This document shows, piece after piece, positions 43,810 to 52,350 of a stretch of 64,000 nucleotides of DNA. Position numbers and translations under genes: made by a program. Numbering within the stretch: the first letter of the stretch is position 1; each line of letters begins with the position of its first letter. A model generated the notes under the pieces. That model ran no database searches. It was not told the origin of the DNA and saw only the letters and a program-made list of their open reading frames with translations. The stretch is from JACMLX01 sp040384325 (GTDB lineage: Bacteria; Gemmatimonadota; Gemmatimonadetes; Gemmatimonadales; Gemmatimonadaceae): positions 186,001 to 250,000 of the forward strand of contig JAZKJL010000001.1 of assembly GCA_040384325.1 (NCBI GenBank), given 5' to 3'.

Positions 43810-45708
43810 ATGTCCCCCCGCCGCCCCATCGTCGTCGCCGACCCGGTTCCCGAGGGTCGCGGCGCCACGCCGCCCACACGCTCGCTCCGCGACCGGCTTG
43901 GCGCGATCCGCAACATCCCGCCCTTCCTGCGGCTGATCTGGGACACCAGTCGCGTGCTCACCGTCTGGACGGTGCTGCTGCGGATGATCCGCGCCGTGCT
44001 GCCGGTGCTCACGCTCTACGTCGGCAAGCTGATCATCGACGAGGTGATGGCGCGTGTGGCGCTGGCCGGGACGCCCGTCACCGTGGCTGGCTGGCTGCGC
44101 GACGTGGCGTCCCAGCGGCTCCTGTGGCTGCTGCTCGCCGAATTCGGCCTGGCGGTACTCTCCGACGTGCTCGGCCGACTGGTGGCGCTCTTCGACGCGC
44201 TGCTGTCGGAGCAGTTCTCGAACGCGACCAGCATCCGCCTGATGGAGCACGCCGCGACGCTGGACCTCGAAGACTTCGAGGACAGCGAGCAGCAGGACAA
44301 GCTGGAACGTGCGCGACGGCAGGCGTCGGGCCGCATGACGCTGATGAATCAGCTCTTCGGGCAGGCGCAGGACCTGGTCACGATCGTCAGCTTCGGCATC
44401 GGCATGGTGGCCTACGCGCCGTGGCTGATCGTGCTGCTGTTCATCGCGCTGATCCCGGCCTTCCTCGGCGAGGCGTACTTCAACGAACGCAGTTACTCGT
44501 TGGCGTACTCGCGCACCGCCGATCGTCGTGAGCTGGACTACATCCGGCAGACGGGTGCCAGCGTGGAGACGGCGAAGGAGGTGAAGATCTTCGGGCTCAA
44601 CACCTTCCTCATCGAGCGATACCGACGGCTGGCCGCAGATTTCTATGTCGCCAATCGTGGCCTCGCGATCCGACGCGCAGGGTGGGGCGGCCTCTTCACC
44701 GCACTCGGCACGCTGGGCTATTACGTCGCGTACGCACTGATCGTGTTCCGAACACTCACGGGCCAGTTCTCCATCGGTGACCTGACGTTCCTCGCCGGCT
44801 CGTTCCGTCGGCTGCGCAACCTGCTGGAAGGGTTGCTGATCGGCTTCACGCAGACGGCCAGTCAGGCGCTCTATCTCGACGACCTGTTCTCCTTCTTCGA
44901 GGTGCAGCCGGAGATCCTCTCGCCGCCCGATCCGCGCCCGTTCCCGGCCGTGCTGCAGCTGGGGATCGAATTCGAGGGCGTGGGCTTCCGGTATCCGGGT
45001 GCCGAGCGCTGGGCGGTGCGCAACCTGAGCTTCACGCTGCGCGCCGGCGAGGTGCTGGCACTGGTGGGAGAGAACGGCGCCGGCAAGACGACCATCGTGA
45101 AGCTGCTGGCGCGCCTCTACGACCCGGACGAGGGTCGCATCCTGGTGGACGGTCACGACATGCGCGAGTACGACCTGGAGCAATTGCGCTCGAACATCGG
45201 CGTGATCTTCCAGGACTTCGTGCGCTACAACATGACCGCCGCCGAGAACATCTCGGTGGGCCGCATCGAGGCCCGCGACGACAAGGCGCGCATCGAAGCC
45301 GCCGCCGCCCGCAGCCTCGCCAGTGAGGTGATTGCAAAACTCCCGAAGCGGTACGACCAGCAGCTCGGCCGCCGCTTCCGGAAGGGCGTGGACCTCTCCG
45401 GCGGCGAGTGGCAGAAGATTGCGATCGCGCGCGCCTACATGCGCGACGCGCAGCTGCTGATCCTCGACGAACCGACGGCGGCCCTCGATGCGCGCGCCGA
45501 GTACGAGGTGTTCGAGCGCTTCAAGGAGTTGAGCGACGGGCGCACCGGCGTGCTGATCTCGCACCGCTTCTCGAGCGTGCGCATGGCCGACCGCATCCTG
45601 GTGCTCGCCGACGGTCGCGTCGAGGCCTCCGGCACCCACGCCGAACTGCTCGTCCAGCGCGGGCGCTACGCCGAGCTGTTCGAGCTGCAGGCGGCGGGGT
45701 ATCGGTAA
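43810..45708 (+). CDS. ABC transporter, fused permease and ATPase (exporter type)
   Basis: 632 residues from ATG 43810. About six membrane helices in residues ~45-350 (for example 'VLTVWTVLLRMIRAVLPVLTLYVGKLII' and 'LGTLGYYVAYALIVF'), with a coupling segment 'EHAATLDLEDFEDSEQQDKLERARRQ'. ATPase domain: Walker A 'GENGAGKTT' (Lys426), Q-loop 'GVIFQDFVRYNMT', signature 'LSGGEWQ', Walker B 'LLILDEPTAALD' and H-loop 'ISHRFSSVRMAD'. A complete half-transporter expected to form homodimers in the inner membrane. The 'LSGGEWQ' variant is frequent in peptide or lipid exporters of this class; substrate unknown. No accessory gene adjoins it. Confidence 0.94.
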   Translation: MSPRRPIVVADPVPEGRGATPPTRSLRDRLGAIRNIPPFLRLIWDTSRVLTVWTVLLRMIRAVLPVLTLYVGKLIIDEVMARVALAGTPVTVAGWLRDVASQRLLWLLLAEFGLAVLSDVLGRLVALFDALLSEQFSNATSIRLMEHAATLDLEDFEDSEQQDKLERARRQASGRMTLMNQLFGQAQDLVTIVSFGIGMVAYAPWLIVLLFIALIPAFLGEAYFNERSYSLAYSRTADRRELDYIRQTGASVETAKEVKIFGLNTFLIERYRRLAADFYVANRGLAIRRAGWGGLFTALGTLGYYVAYALIVFRTLTGQFSIGDLTFLAGSFRRLRNLLEGLLIGFTQTASQALYLDDLFSFFEVQPEILSPPDPRPFPAVLQLGIEFEGVGFRYPGAERWAVRNLSFTLRAGEVLALVGENGAGKTTIVKLLARLYDPDEGRILVDGHDMREYDLEQLRSNIGVIFQDFVRYNMTAAENISVGRIEARDDKARIEAAAARSLASEVIAKLPKRYDQQLGRRFRKGVDLSGGEWQKIAIARAYMRDAQLLILDEPTAALDARAEYEVFERFKELSDGRTGVLISHRFSSVRMADRILVLADGRVEASGTHAELLVQRGRYAELFELQAAGYR

Positions 45709-45752
45709 GTCGCCGAGCGCTGTCGGACGTTCGGTGCGGCGCGCTCGACTGC

Positions 45753-45868
45753 TGAACTGGTGAACTGGTGAACTGGTGAACTGCAACTGTTAAACTGCAA
45801 CTGCTGAACTGCAATTGCTGAACTGCAATTGCTGAACTGCAACTGCTGAACTGCAACTACTGAACTGC
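45753..45868 (+). repeat. Short tandem repeats (8-base and 14-base units)
   Basis: Three copies of TGAACTGG (45753-45776) and a variant TGAACTGC (45777-45784) lead into six 14-base units of the form AACTGCTGAACTGC (45785-45868) that differ at one to three positions. Every unit contains TGA, so it is non-coding in that frame. The last unit merges into the left arm of the inverted repeat. Confidence 0.9.
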
Positions 45869-46088
45869 AACTGCTTGACACAAAGGCGCAAAGACACGAA
45901 GGCGCAACGAGGCTTGGTGTCGTTATGACCATCGCGGTGCGGCGCGACGTGGCGTGGGTGAATGCGGGAACGGCGCTAGGTTCTGCATTCCATGCAATAA
46001 CCTTATCCTGAAATCCGTCACCAACTCACCATGGGCGCAGAACGCGTTGCGCCTTCGTGTCTTTGCGCCTTTGCGTCAGGCAGTTGCA
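45866..46088. mobile_element. MITE-like element bounded by 44-base inverted repeats
   Basis: Left arm 45866-45909 (begins TGCAACTGCTTGACACAAAG) and right arm 46045-46088 are reverse complements with only two mismatches, enclosing 135 bases without a gene. Similar 'AAAGGCGCAAAGACACGAAGG' strings recur in intergenic regions of unrelated environmental bacteria (from memory). No transposase is present, so it would be non-autonomous or a structural repeat. The two convergent genes could use it as a large transcription-stopping hairpin. Confidence 0.6.
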
Positions 46089-46184
46089 CTTTCGCACTTT
46101 CGCACTTCGCTGCAGCGAACCGGTTCCGCGCTGCGCCGTGCACGGACGGCAGCAGCGCAGAACGCGTGATCACTGAACGCCATG

Positions 46185-47747
46185 TCAGACCTTCGGGCGT
46201 TCCTTGAAGCGCACCCAGAGGACCGTCAGCGGGTGTTCGCCGACCTTCAGGTGGCTCACGCCGAGTGAGTCGAGGTAGGTCATCGGATCGTCGGCGATGA
46301 AGGCGAGCTTGGCGCGGAACAATTCATCGCTGAAGACGTCCACCCGCAGGCCCGCCATCGCGGCGGCTTCGGCGCGGCGGAGGGTTTCGTCGACGGCGTC
46401 GGATGACGTGCCCGACGGCGCGCCAGCACGGATCGACTGCGCGATCACCTGGTTGTCCGGCGTCAGCGCCACCGCCACGTACGGCGTCTGTGTGCGCGCC
46501 AGGCGCAGCAGCGACGGCTGCGTGGTCTCGATGGCTGCGATCACCAGGGAGTCGTTGCGTGCGAAGTAGAGCGAGTCACCGCGTGAACGCGCGGTGGCGC
46601 TGGCCGCTGCGCCGCGGAGCCATGTCTCGTCGCGCTCCAGCGTGCCGGTGCTGACGAATCGTGCGAACCGCGGCAGCGGTGACGGCGACAGCTCCTGCGG
46701 AATCGGCACCGTGCAGGCCACCACCGTCAGCATCAGCCCCGAGGCCAGCGCACCGGTGGCGTCACACCGCGCGCGCCAGGTCACCGGCGGCGCGACGAGG
46801 GTGCGCAAGCGCGACTCGAGCGCGGGTTCGCCACTCATCAGCGACGTCATGGTGACGTTCGGACCGCCGAGACACGACAGTGCGCGCTGCGGCCAGCCCG
46901 CCCGCGTCACGCCACGCTCGGCCACCTTCAGCAGCAACTCGGCGTAGCGGCGCGCCAGGTGCGGACGGTGCAGCACACGACGATCGCAATCGTGCTCGAT
47001 CGCGCGCTGCATGCGACGGTAGGCCCAGCGGAGGGGCAGGTTCCACGGAGTCAGGATCACCAGGCACATGCCGATCGCCAGCAGTCGCGGGTCGCGCGCC
47101 TCCACGTGCGAGCGTTCGTGCAGCAGCAGCAACCGGCGCTCCAGGGGCGGCAACGACATCGCCCAGCGCGGGATCACGATCTCCCCGCGCCCAGCGCCGA
47201 AGGCAGCCGGCCCGACGTCCTCCGACACGTAGATTGCCGGCGCGGTCAGTCCGTCCCGGCGCCGCAGGATCCAGCGGCGCTGTTCACGGGCCAGTCGGCG
47301 TGCGCCGTGCCACGTGAGCAGCAGGAGCAGGGCGCTGGCGCCAACCCAGGCCGCCAGCAGCGCTTCATCCAGCGGGCGCAGCAGGGTCGCCGAGGCGGCG
47401 AGTGCGTCGGCCACGCCGAGGACGGCACCCATCGGCAGTGTGCCGAAGAATGCGATGGTGGCACCGTACGGCGGCCACCAGCCCCGGTGCGCCGGTTGCG
47501 GAGCCAAAGCGACCTGCTGCGGGGCGTTTTGAGCGAGCCCTGCAGAACGCGGAACCTGTGTAACGATCGGCATCCGCGTGATCACGCCATCGGGGAGCAG
47601 GGGCGCGCTGGACATCAGCACCATGGCCGCCAGCCAGGTCCAGCGGCGGGGAAGGCCGAGTCGCATGCAGCAGCGCTCGATGGCCCAGGCGGCGAGCGCC
47701 ACCAGCAGGCCGAAGAGCGTCAGCGAGAGGATCATCGCGGCGATCAT
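46185..47747 (-). CDS. BlaR1/MecR1-like M56 membrane metallopeptidase
   Basis: 520 residues. Membrane helices at ~5-25, ~35-52, ~97-118 and ~130-146 ('LLAAWVGASALLLLLTW'), then the zinc peptidase motif 'LLLLHERSHVEARDPRLLA' (H-E-x-x-H) and 'AIEHDCDRRVLHR' with further ligands, as in the M56 family. A last helix near residue 330 leads to a ~185-residue extracytoplasmic tail that lacks the penicillin-binding S-x-x-K domain, so it senses something else. Overlaps the upstream BlaI gene by ATGA (47747-47744), the classical sensor-protease/repressor pair. Proteolysis of the BlaI repressor is the expected output. Confidence 0.88.
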   Translation of the reverse strand: MIAAMILSLTLFGLLVALAAWAIERCCMRLGLPRRWTWLAAMVLMSSAPLLPDGVITRMPIVTQVPRSAGLAQNAPQQVALAPQPAHRGWWPPYGATIAFFGTLPMGAVLGVADALAASATLLRPLDEALLAAWVGASALLLLLTWHGARRLAREQRRWILRRRDGLTAPAIYVSEDVGPAAFGAGRGEIVIPRWAMSLPPLERRLLLLHERSHVEARDPRLLAIGMCLVILTPWNLPLRWAYRRMQRAIEHDCDRRVLHRPHLARRYAELLLKVAERGVTRAGWPQRALSCLGGPNVTMTSLMSGEPALESRLRTLVAPPVTWRARCDATGALASGLMLTVVACTVPIPQELSPSPLPRFARFVSTGTLERDETWLRGAAASATARSRGDSLYFARNDSLVIAAIETTQPSLLRLARTQTPYVAVALTPDNQVIAQSIRAGAPSGTSSDAVDETLRRAEAAAMAGLRVDVFSDELFRAKLAFIADDPMTYLDSLGVSHLKVGEHPLTVLWVRFKERPKV

Positions 47748-48124
47748 GCGTCGCCCTCCGCCAGTTCGGATTCCACCAGCGCGCGCAGCCGCTCGAGCGC
47801 CGCCCGGTCGAGGCGCTCATCGCGGACCAGGTGGACCAGCAACGCTTCTGGCGAGCGGTCGAACAGGCCGTCCAGCAGGCGGCTGAGGGCGCTCCTGCTG
47901 GCGTCCTCGCGCTCCACCAGGGATCGGTAGACATGGGCGCGCCCCTCGGCCGCGTGCGCCACGTGCCCCTTCTCCTGCAGGATGCGCAGCATGGTGAGCA
48001 CGGTGTTGTAGGCGAGGTCGATGCCGTCGGCGGCGAGGGCGTCCCGTACCTGGCCAACCGTGGACGGGCCCAGTCGCCAGAGGGCGGTCATGATGTCCAG
48101 CTCACGCGCGGTGAAATTCGGCAT
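47744..48124 (-). CDS. BlaI/MecI-family transcriptional repressor
   Basis: 126 residues from ATG 48124, chosen because GGGAG lies 6 bases upstream; ATG 48130 is directly abutted by it. Winged helix 'LDIMTALWRLGPSTVGQVRDAL', 'LAYNTVLTMLRILQEKGHVAHAAEGRAHVYRSLV', then a helical dimerisation region. Family members bind dyads near the promoter of their own operon and are cleaved after a signal from the BlaR1 partner. The operator candidates at 48141-48201 support autoregulation. Confidence 0.92.
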   Translation of the reverse strand: MPNFTARELDIMTALWRLGPSTVGQVRDALAADGIDLAYNTVLTMLRILQEKGHVAHAAEGRAHVYRSLVEREDASRSALSRLLDGLFDRSPEALLVHLVRDERLDRAALERLRALVESELAEGDA

Positions 48125-48475
48125 CGGCATCTCCCAAGGGTCTAGTTGATGCCCCATACTGTGGCACGCAGCCGGAGTTGTCAACTAGAGCATTAATAGT
48201 TAACGGTTCAGTCCGTTGCGCCAATCCGCTGTCATCCGTCGTGGCGGAGGAGGAGTGGGGGCCAAAGTGCGTGCGGGACAAACGGATGTCGCCGACTCCC
48301 CCCTTCCTCGAGGCATGACGCGAGTGCAGTCTCAAGTAGAGGCGTGTCAATGGATCGGCACGATTCGGAGGTGCCGCGGGTTGTCCCGATGTGAGCGAAA
48401 TCTCACGTCCGCAATCGTTGCCGCGCCGTCGATTACGTTCTCCTTCCCGCGCACGACCCACGGATACCGCAGCCG
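48125..48475. other. Divergent intergenic region between blaI-like and unknown gene
   Basis: 351 bases. The left 80 bases carry the blaI promoter and operator. The right part (48205-48475) has no credible gene; it contains a small inverted repeat GTGAG-CGAAAT-CTCAC at 48391-48406 but no convincing promoter for the plus-strand gene at 48476. Confidence 0.5.
48141..48201 (-). promoter_or_regulatory. Promoter and operator of the blaI-blaR1-like operon
   Basis: On the minus strand a perfect -35 TTGACA (48184-48179) is followed after 17 bases by CAGTAT (48161-48156). The -35 sits in the dyad AGTTGTCAACT (48176-48186). TCTAGTTGA (48141-48149) and TCAACTAGA (48181-48189) are a perfect 9-base inverted pair that brackets the -10. 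A further AACTA...TAGTT dyad spans 48183-48201. Overlap of dyads with the promoter fits repression by BlaI. Confidence 0.6.
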
Positions 48476-50110
48476 ATGCTGATTCCCGACGGCCGACCGA
48501 CCGATCAGTGGAACGACCCGCACGCCTCCGTCTTCCAGCTGCTCGGCGGCGAACTGACGGTGCTCGATCCGTGGACGCGGGTGGACTTCTCCTCGCTGCA
48601 CGACGGTGCCGCGCGCACGCAGGATGCGGTCGGATATCGCGGCCTCACTGCGGCGTATCGCGTGGCCGGCCTCACGCTCGGTGATGCCGACGCAGCGCCG
48701 ATGTGCCCGCCGTTCCTGGTCGAAATCCTCGAAGACCGGCTGCAGGCGCAGGTCATCTGGGAAGGCACCGGGTTCGGGCAGTCACCGCTCGCGGCCTGCG
48801 ATCAGCTGGCACTCAATCACTGGGCGGCAGGCAGCCTGACGAAGAACCTGCGCGTGGTGCGTTTCGGCGATGGTGATGTGGGCCTGGAATCGGAACTGCA
48901 CCTCGGACTCGCCCCGACGTCGGCGCAACTGCGCGAATTCGTCACCGCCTTCTCATGGGACGTCGCCGCGCTGAACGCGTGCGAGACCGCCGGCGTGCTC
49001 GAGCCCACGGAGGAGTGGATCCGTCGCGCGGCGCTCTCCATCTCGCGCTCCACGCCGTCCATCCCGCTGCGCCAGCATCCATCGCCCGATTGGCACGCGT
49101 TCGAGAGCCCGCGCGGCGTGTTCTGCAGCCTGCAGCCGAGTGGCGGCCTGGCGGAGAGCGACAACGTGCTGTACGCGGTGCGTCGTGATTCGGCGGCGCT
49201 GGAGCCGGTGGTGACGATGCCCGGCCATCGCAACGACTGGGATTACACGCGGCTGGTGGACGTCTGGCTGGCGCGGGACGGTGCGGCGGCGTTCGCGCGC
49301 ACGTTGCTGTGCGCAGGCTTCGTGCATACCGGCGATGGTGTCTGGCGCGCGATCGAGACGGCTGCGATCAGCGCCGTGGCGATGTACGGCAGCGATGGTT
49401 TCCTGCTCGGCCTGCACGACGGCAAGGTGCTGGTGCTGGATGGTGCGCAGTCGGTGGGATCGGCTCGGCGCCTGGGCAAGGTCAGCGGACGATTCCTGCA
49501 GCTGGTGTCCACCGGTACGCGGGCCATCGGATTGGTCGGCACGACGCTGGTCAGCGGACGGCTGGCCGCCGATGCGAGCGCCCGCCCGTCGGTGACCGAC
49601 GCCTGGTCGCTGAAGCTGGAGGCACAGCTGACCTTCGAGCGCGTGGCGGAGATCGATGTCGATGCGTGGGCGCAGTCGCCGGCGGTGTCGGTGCTCGGTG
49701 ACGACGGCATCATCATCATCGATGCCGAGACCGGAAAGGAGCGCTCGCGGTTCACGATCGGCGATGCGCGCCATGCGCGCTGGATCGGCACCGGCTGGCT
49801 GATGGTGCTGGCACCGCTGGCTGGCGTCGAGGAGCCGCGCACGCAGATCCGCGTGCTGGATGTGGTGAGCGGGCGCTGGACCGAACCCGTGATCACCGCC
49901 GAGGTGACGCGCCTCGCAGTGCGTGGCGACGAGATCCAGGTCGGCTACGCGAACCAGTCGATCGCGGTCTGGGATCGCGCCGAGGTCTGTCGCGGCATCG
50001 GTGCCGTCGCGTTCATCACGCCGGCTCCGGGTGATGCGGGCTGCAGCGTGACACCGGCCACGCCGGCACCGGCGCCGACCTCCGTGTCGCAGGGGATCGC
50101 CAGAACGTAG
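48476..50110 (+). CDS. Unrecognised protein, probable beta-propeller C-terminus
   Basis: 544 residues with no signal peptide or membrane segment, so cytosolic. Residues ~50-165 ('FLVEILEDRLQAQVIW', 'VVRFGDGDVGLESELHLGLAPTSAQLREFVTAFSWDVAAL') weakly resemble YbjN/secretion-chaperone-like alpha-beta domains. Residues ~290-520 show repeated short strands ('GFLLGLHDGKVLVLDG', 'AVSVLGDDGIIIIDAETGKERSRF', 'LMVLAPLAG', 'IRVLDVVSGRW', 'IQVGYANQSIAVWD') as in WD40/PQQ-like propellers. The tail is Pro/Ala/Thr-rich. Transcribed with the HEPN-like gene, which begins at or just after its stop. Function unknown. Confidence 0.6.
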   Translation: MLIPDGRPTDQWNDPHASVFQLLGGELTVLDPWTRVDFSSLHDGAARTQDAVGYRGLTAAYRVAGLTLGDADAAPMCPPFLVEILEDRLQAQVIWEGTGFGQSPLAACDQLALNHWAAGSLTKNLRVVRFGDGDVGLESELHLGLAPTSAQLREFVTAFSWDVAALNACETAGVLEPTEEWIRRAALSISRSTPSIPLRQHPSPDWHAFESPRGVFCSLQPSGGLAESDNVLYAVRRDSAALEPVVTMPGHRNDWDYTRLVDVWLARDGAAAFARTLLCAGFVHTGDGVWRAIETAAISAVAMYGSDGFLLGLHDGKVLVLDGAQSVGSARRLGKVSGRFLQLVSTGTRAIGLVGTTLVSGRLAADASARPSVTDAWSLKLEAQLTFERVAEIDVDAWAQSPAVSVLGDDGIIIIDAETGKERSRFTIGDARHARWIGTGWLMVLAPLAGVEEPRTQIRVLDVVSGRWTEPVITAEVTRLAVRGDEIQVGYANQSIAVWDRAEVCRGIGAVAFITPAPGDAGCSVTPATPAPAPTSVSQGIART

Positions 50111-50131
50111 GTGTCGGCGCAAGTTGAGCGG

Positions 50132-51271
50132 ATGCGCGCACAGCATCTGGTCACCGTCTGGAATCCCACCTACGCCACCAACGCGCTCGAGGCGCACGTG
50201 CGCGTGCTGCTCGATTCGGCGCGCACGGCTGACGTCACGGATGACGACGTCCACGTCTGGTGGGGGAAGGTGAAGTCGTCGCATCGCCAGGCGGCGATGC
50301 CACACCTGGCGGATGTGCTGGCGCTCGATCCTGCCACCTGCGATCACTTCGACGAAGTCCATCTCTACCTGACCGACTATCGCTCGCTGTACGTCGCGAA
50401 CGTGGAGATCATCAGCACCGACGACCCGCGGCGTGACGAACCGGCGCACGTGCCGGCGTACTACACGCGCGAGGAGTTGCACTGCGACTGCTGGTTCATG
50501 CTCACCGACATTCGCCTGCTGGTGCGTGATGACCTCGAGGGTGTGGCGGCGGAACTGCGGAAGCTGCGCAACGTCCGCTACGGCGACCGGCCGCTGTCGC
50601 TGTATGGCGGGATGGTGGACCTGCCCCTGATCGTGTCGCGAGACGAGCCCCGCCAGTTCTTCGACGTCGCCGAGCGTGCGCAGCTCACGGGCGGTCGGCT
50701 CTGGGCGGCCTTCGACAGCGAACAGGGTGGAGTCGGCGCCATCGAAGCCACGCTGCGGCTCGATCACTTCGGTGCCGAGTCATGGTCGGCGCTGGATGGC
50801 ACCGCGCGTCGCTTCGTGACGATGGCGGAGTCCACGCTTCGCCTGCTCCGTGACGACCAGGCATCCGAGCTCTCGTCCGTGGCCATCAATTACGGCAAGG
50901 CGCTCGAGGTCCAGCTGGTGCGGCTGCTGCGCACCGCGATGTCCGATGCACCTGAGCCGTCGCGATACGTCACGATCCACGGCGTCTCGTCGCGCTTGCC
51001 GGATGCGCTGCCGCTCACGCTGCAGCCGCTGGTGGACGCACTCGGTGGCGACAAGGAGCGTGCGCAACATCTCTGCACCGTGCTCACGGACGGACGGTGG
51101 CTGGTGGAGGAATGTGCGATCGCGCTGGACGGATTCGTGCGCGAGGCACGCAACCCGGCGGCGCACGGTGACCTGGTGCCACGCGAGGTGGTGATCCGGT
51201 GGCGCAACCGATTGCTCGGCGTCGGCTGTGACGGCCTGCTGGCCCGCCTCGCACGCATTCGCCGGAAATGA
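50132..51271 (+). CDS. Unrecognised two-domain protein: EVE/PUA-like N-terminus, HEPN-like C-terminus
   Basis: 379 residues from ATG 50132; a GTG at 50111, touching the previous stop, would add seven residues. N-terminal ~130 residues: 'LVTVWNPTYATNALEAHVRVLLD', 'DDVHVWWGKVKS' and 'VHLYLTDYRSLYVANVEII', an alternation of aromatic strands reminiscent of EVE/PUA-like folds (tentative). The C-terminal ~110 residues are helical and end in 'FVREARNPAAHGDLVPREVV'. R-N-P-A-A-H fits the R-x4-H motif of HEPN ribonucleases. HEPN proteins are frequent in toxin-antitoxin, phage-abortive and RNA-processing systems. No membrane segment. Forms a two-gene unit with 48476 and ends in a strong terminator. Function not established. 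Confidence 0.6.
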   Translation: MRAQHLVTVWNPTYATNALEAHVRVLLDSARTADVTDDDVHVWWGKVKSSHRQAAMPHLADVLALDPATCDHFDEVHLYLTDYRSLYVANVEIISTDDPRRDEPAHVPAYYTREELHCDCWFMLTDIRLLVRDDLEGVAAELRKLRNVRYGDRPLSLYGGMVDLPLIVSRDEPRQFFDVAERAQLTGGRLWAAFDSEQGGVGAIEATLRLDHFGAESWSALDGTARRFVTMAESTLRLLRDDQASELSSVAINYGKALEVQLVRLLRTAMSDAPEPSRYVTIHGVSSRLPDALPLTLQPLVDALGGDKERAQHLCTVLTDGRWLVEECAIALDGFVREARNPAAHGDLVPREVVIRWRNRLLGVGCDGLLARLARIRRK

Positions 51272-51305
51272 CGACGGGGCACAGCTGATCGCTGTGCCCC
51301 GTCGT
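51271..51305. terminator. Bidirectional hairpin terminator
   Basis: Perfect 15-base stem ACGACGGGGCACAGC / GCTGTGCCCCGTCGT with loop TGATC, beginning on the last base of the HEPN-like gene's stop codon and lying 37 bases before the stop of the convergent gene at 51343. Confidence 0.85.
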
Positions 51306-51342
51306 TGGACCTGTGTTGTCGTGCCGCAGAAGAACCGCGCGA

Positions 51343-52350
51343 TCAGAAGCTGAAGCGGATACCGGCGCTGGCGAAGCGGCGGGCCTCGTTCTGGCCGCCA
51401 TCGACGAACGTGTTGACGGTGTTCAGCACCGTGCCGCCTGACGCCTGTCCAACCTCCGCCGCCACCTTGAGCACCGGGAAGTTGAGGGCCAGCGACCCGT
51501 ACACCACGTTGCGCGTGGTCTTCTGCGAGTACGAGTACGAGGCGGTGCCGGTGCTGCCGGCCTCGTTCACCACCGCGCCGATGTTGAGCCGCGTGTCGTA
51601 CGTGTCGCGACCAGCGCCGCCACCGAGTTCGAGGAAGCCGAACTTCTTCGACACCGAGGCGCGAATGGCTTCGGTGCTGACGGTGAAGTCCGACAGCGTG
51701 AGCTGCTCATCGCCGCCGGTGCCACCCTGGAACGCGGCCGTGATGTCGGCCGTGGGCAGTTCGCGCTTGATGTAGCTGAGCGAGATCGCGGGGATCATGT
51801 GTGCGTCGCGCGTGACGCCGAGACGGCCGCCGTAGCCGACCTTGAGGCGGCTCGCCGGCACCACCACCGAGATGTCCTCCACGTCCACGTCGGGCAGGTA
51901 GGCCACGTTCAGCACCGCGTCGAGGGAGAGCACGCGGGTGAGGCCGGCCGGGAGGCCCTTGAAGAGGCCCACGCCAACATCCACCACCGGGGCAGGCACC
52001 GGCGACTTCTCGGTGCCGATCGCCGAGGCGGTGACGCCGGTCGGGCTGAGCACGATGTCATCGAGGTTCGGCACGCGGCCGTCCACGGCGGTGGCGCGCA
52101 CGTTGAGCGAGAACTTGCCCAGGCCACCGAGGGTGTTGGCGGTACCGAGGATCGCCCCGCCGCCGGAGAGGGCCTGGCCGAACTGCGGCATCATGAACGA
52201 GAACAGGTCGCTCGCCTTCTGGCAGGCGTCCGCGAGGTAGCCCTGGACGACGCTGGGGCCGGTGGTGACGCAGGACACCTGCTGCGCCGAGGCCAGCGAG
52301 GGCACGGCAGCGGCAGCGAGGACGATCAGGGAACGGTGCACGACGCGCAT
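51343..52350 (-). CDS. Outer membrane beta-barrel protein (unrecognised)
   Basis: 335 residues from ATG 52350; signal peptide 'RSLIVLAAAAVPSLASAQQ' supports this start. The mature part alternates polar and aromatic/hydrophobic residues in likely transmembrane strands ('LKVGYGGRLGVTRD', 'IRASVSKKFGFLELGGGAGRD', 'NVVYGSLALNFPVLKVAAEVG') and ends with the C-terminal Phe signature 'RFASAGIRFSF' used by the BAM machinery. Two Cys near the N-terminus could form a disulphide. Similar uncharacterised barrels are common in Gemmatimonadota. It follows PEP carboxylase by 168 bases but need not be linked in function. Confidence 0.75.
   Translation of the reverse strand: MRVVHRSLIVLAAAAVPSLASAQQVSCVTTGPSVVQGYLADACQKASDLFSFMMPQFGQALSGGGAILGTANTLGGLGKFSLNVRATAVDGRVPNLDDIVLSPTGVTASAIGTEKSPVPAPVVDVGVGLFKGLPAGLTRVLSLDAVLNVAYLPDVDVEDISVVVPASRLKVGYGGRLGVTRDAHMIPAISLSYIKRELPTADITAAFQGGTGGDEQLTLSDFTVSTEAIRASVSKKFGFLELGGGAGRDTYDTRLNIGAVVNEAGSTGTASYSYSQKTTRNVVYGSLALNFPVLKVAAEVGQASGGTVLNTVNTFVDGGQNEARRFASAGIRFSF

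Larger units (their letters stand above)
45709..46184. other. Repeat-rich gap between convergent ABC and M56 genes
   Basis: 476 bases with no credible gene; the short frames here are Ser/Thr/Gln repeats read from tandem DNA. It holds a run of short tandem repeats (45753-45868) and an inverted-repeat element (45866-46088), described separately. The interior 45910-46044 includes an AT-richer stretch (GCAATAACCTTATCCTGAAATC) unlike the surrounding genes. Confidence 0.8.

Noticed and set aside
43741..45786. A 681-codon minus-strand frame over the ABC transporter
   Set aside because: The plus strand carries all ABC motifs; the minus frame is His/Gln/Arg-rich and motif-free.
45753..45868. Possible CRISPR array in the repeat-rich gap
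   Set aside because: Units are 8 and 14 bases, directly adjacent and without unique spacers; no cas genes are present.
45954..46169. Small plus-strand gene inside the gap
   Set aside because: The frame runs across the right inverted-repeat arm, lacks a ribosome-binding site and shows no protein-like composition.
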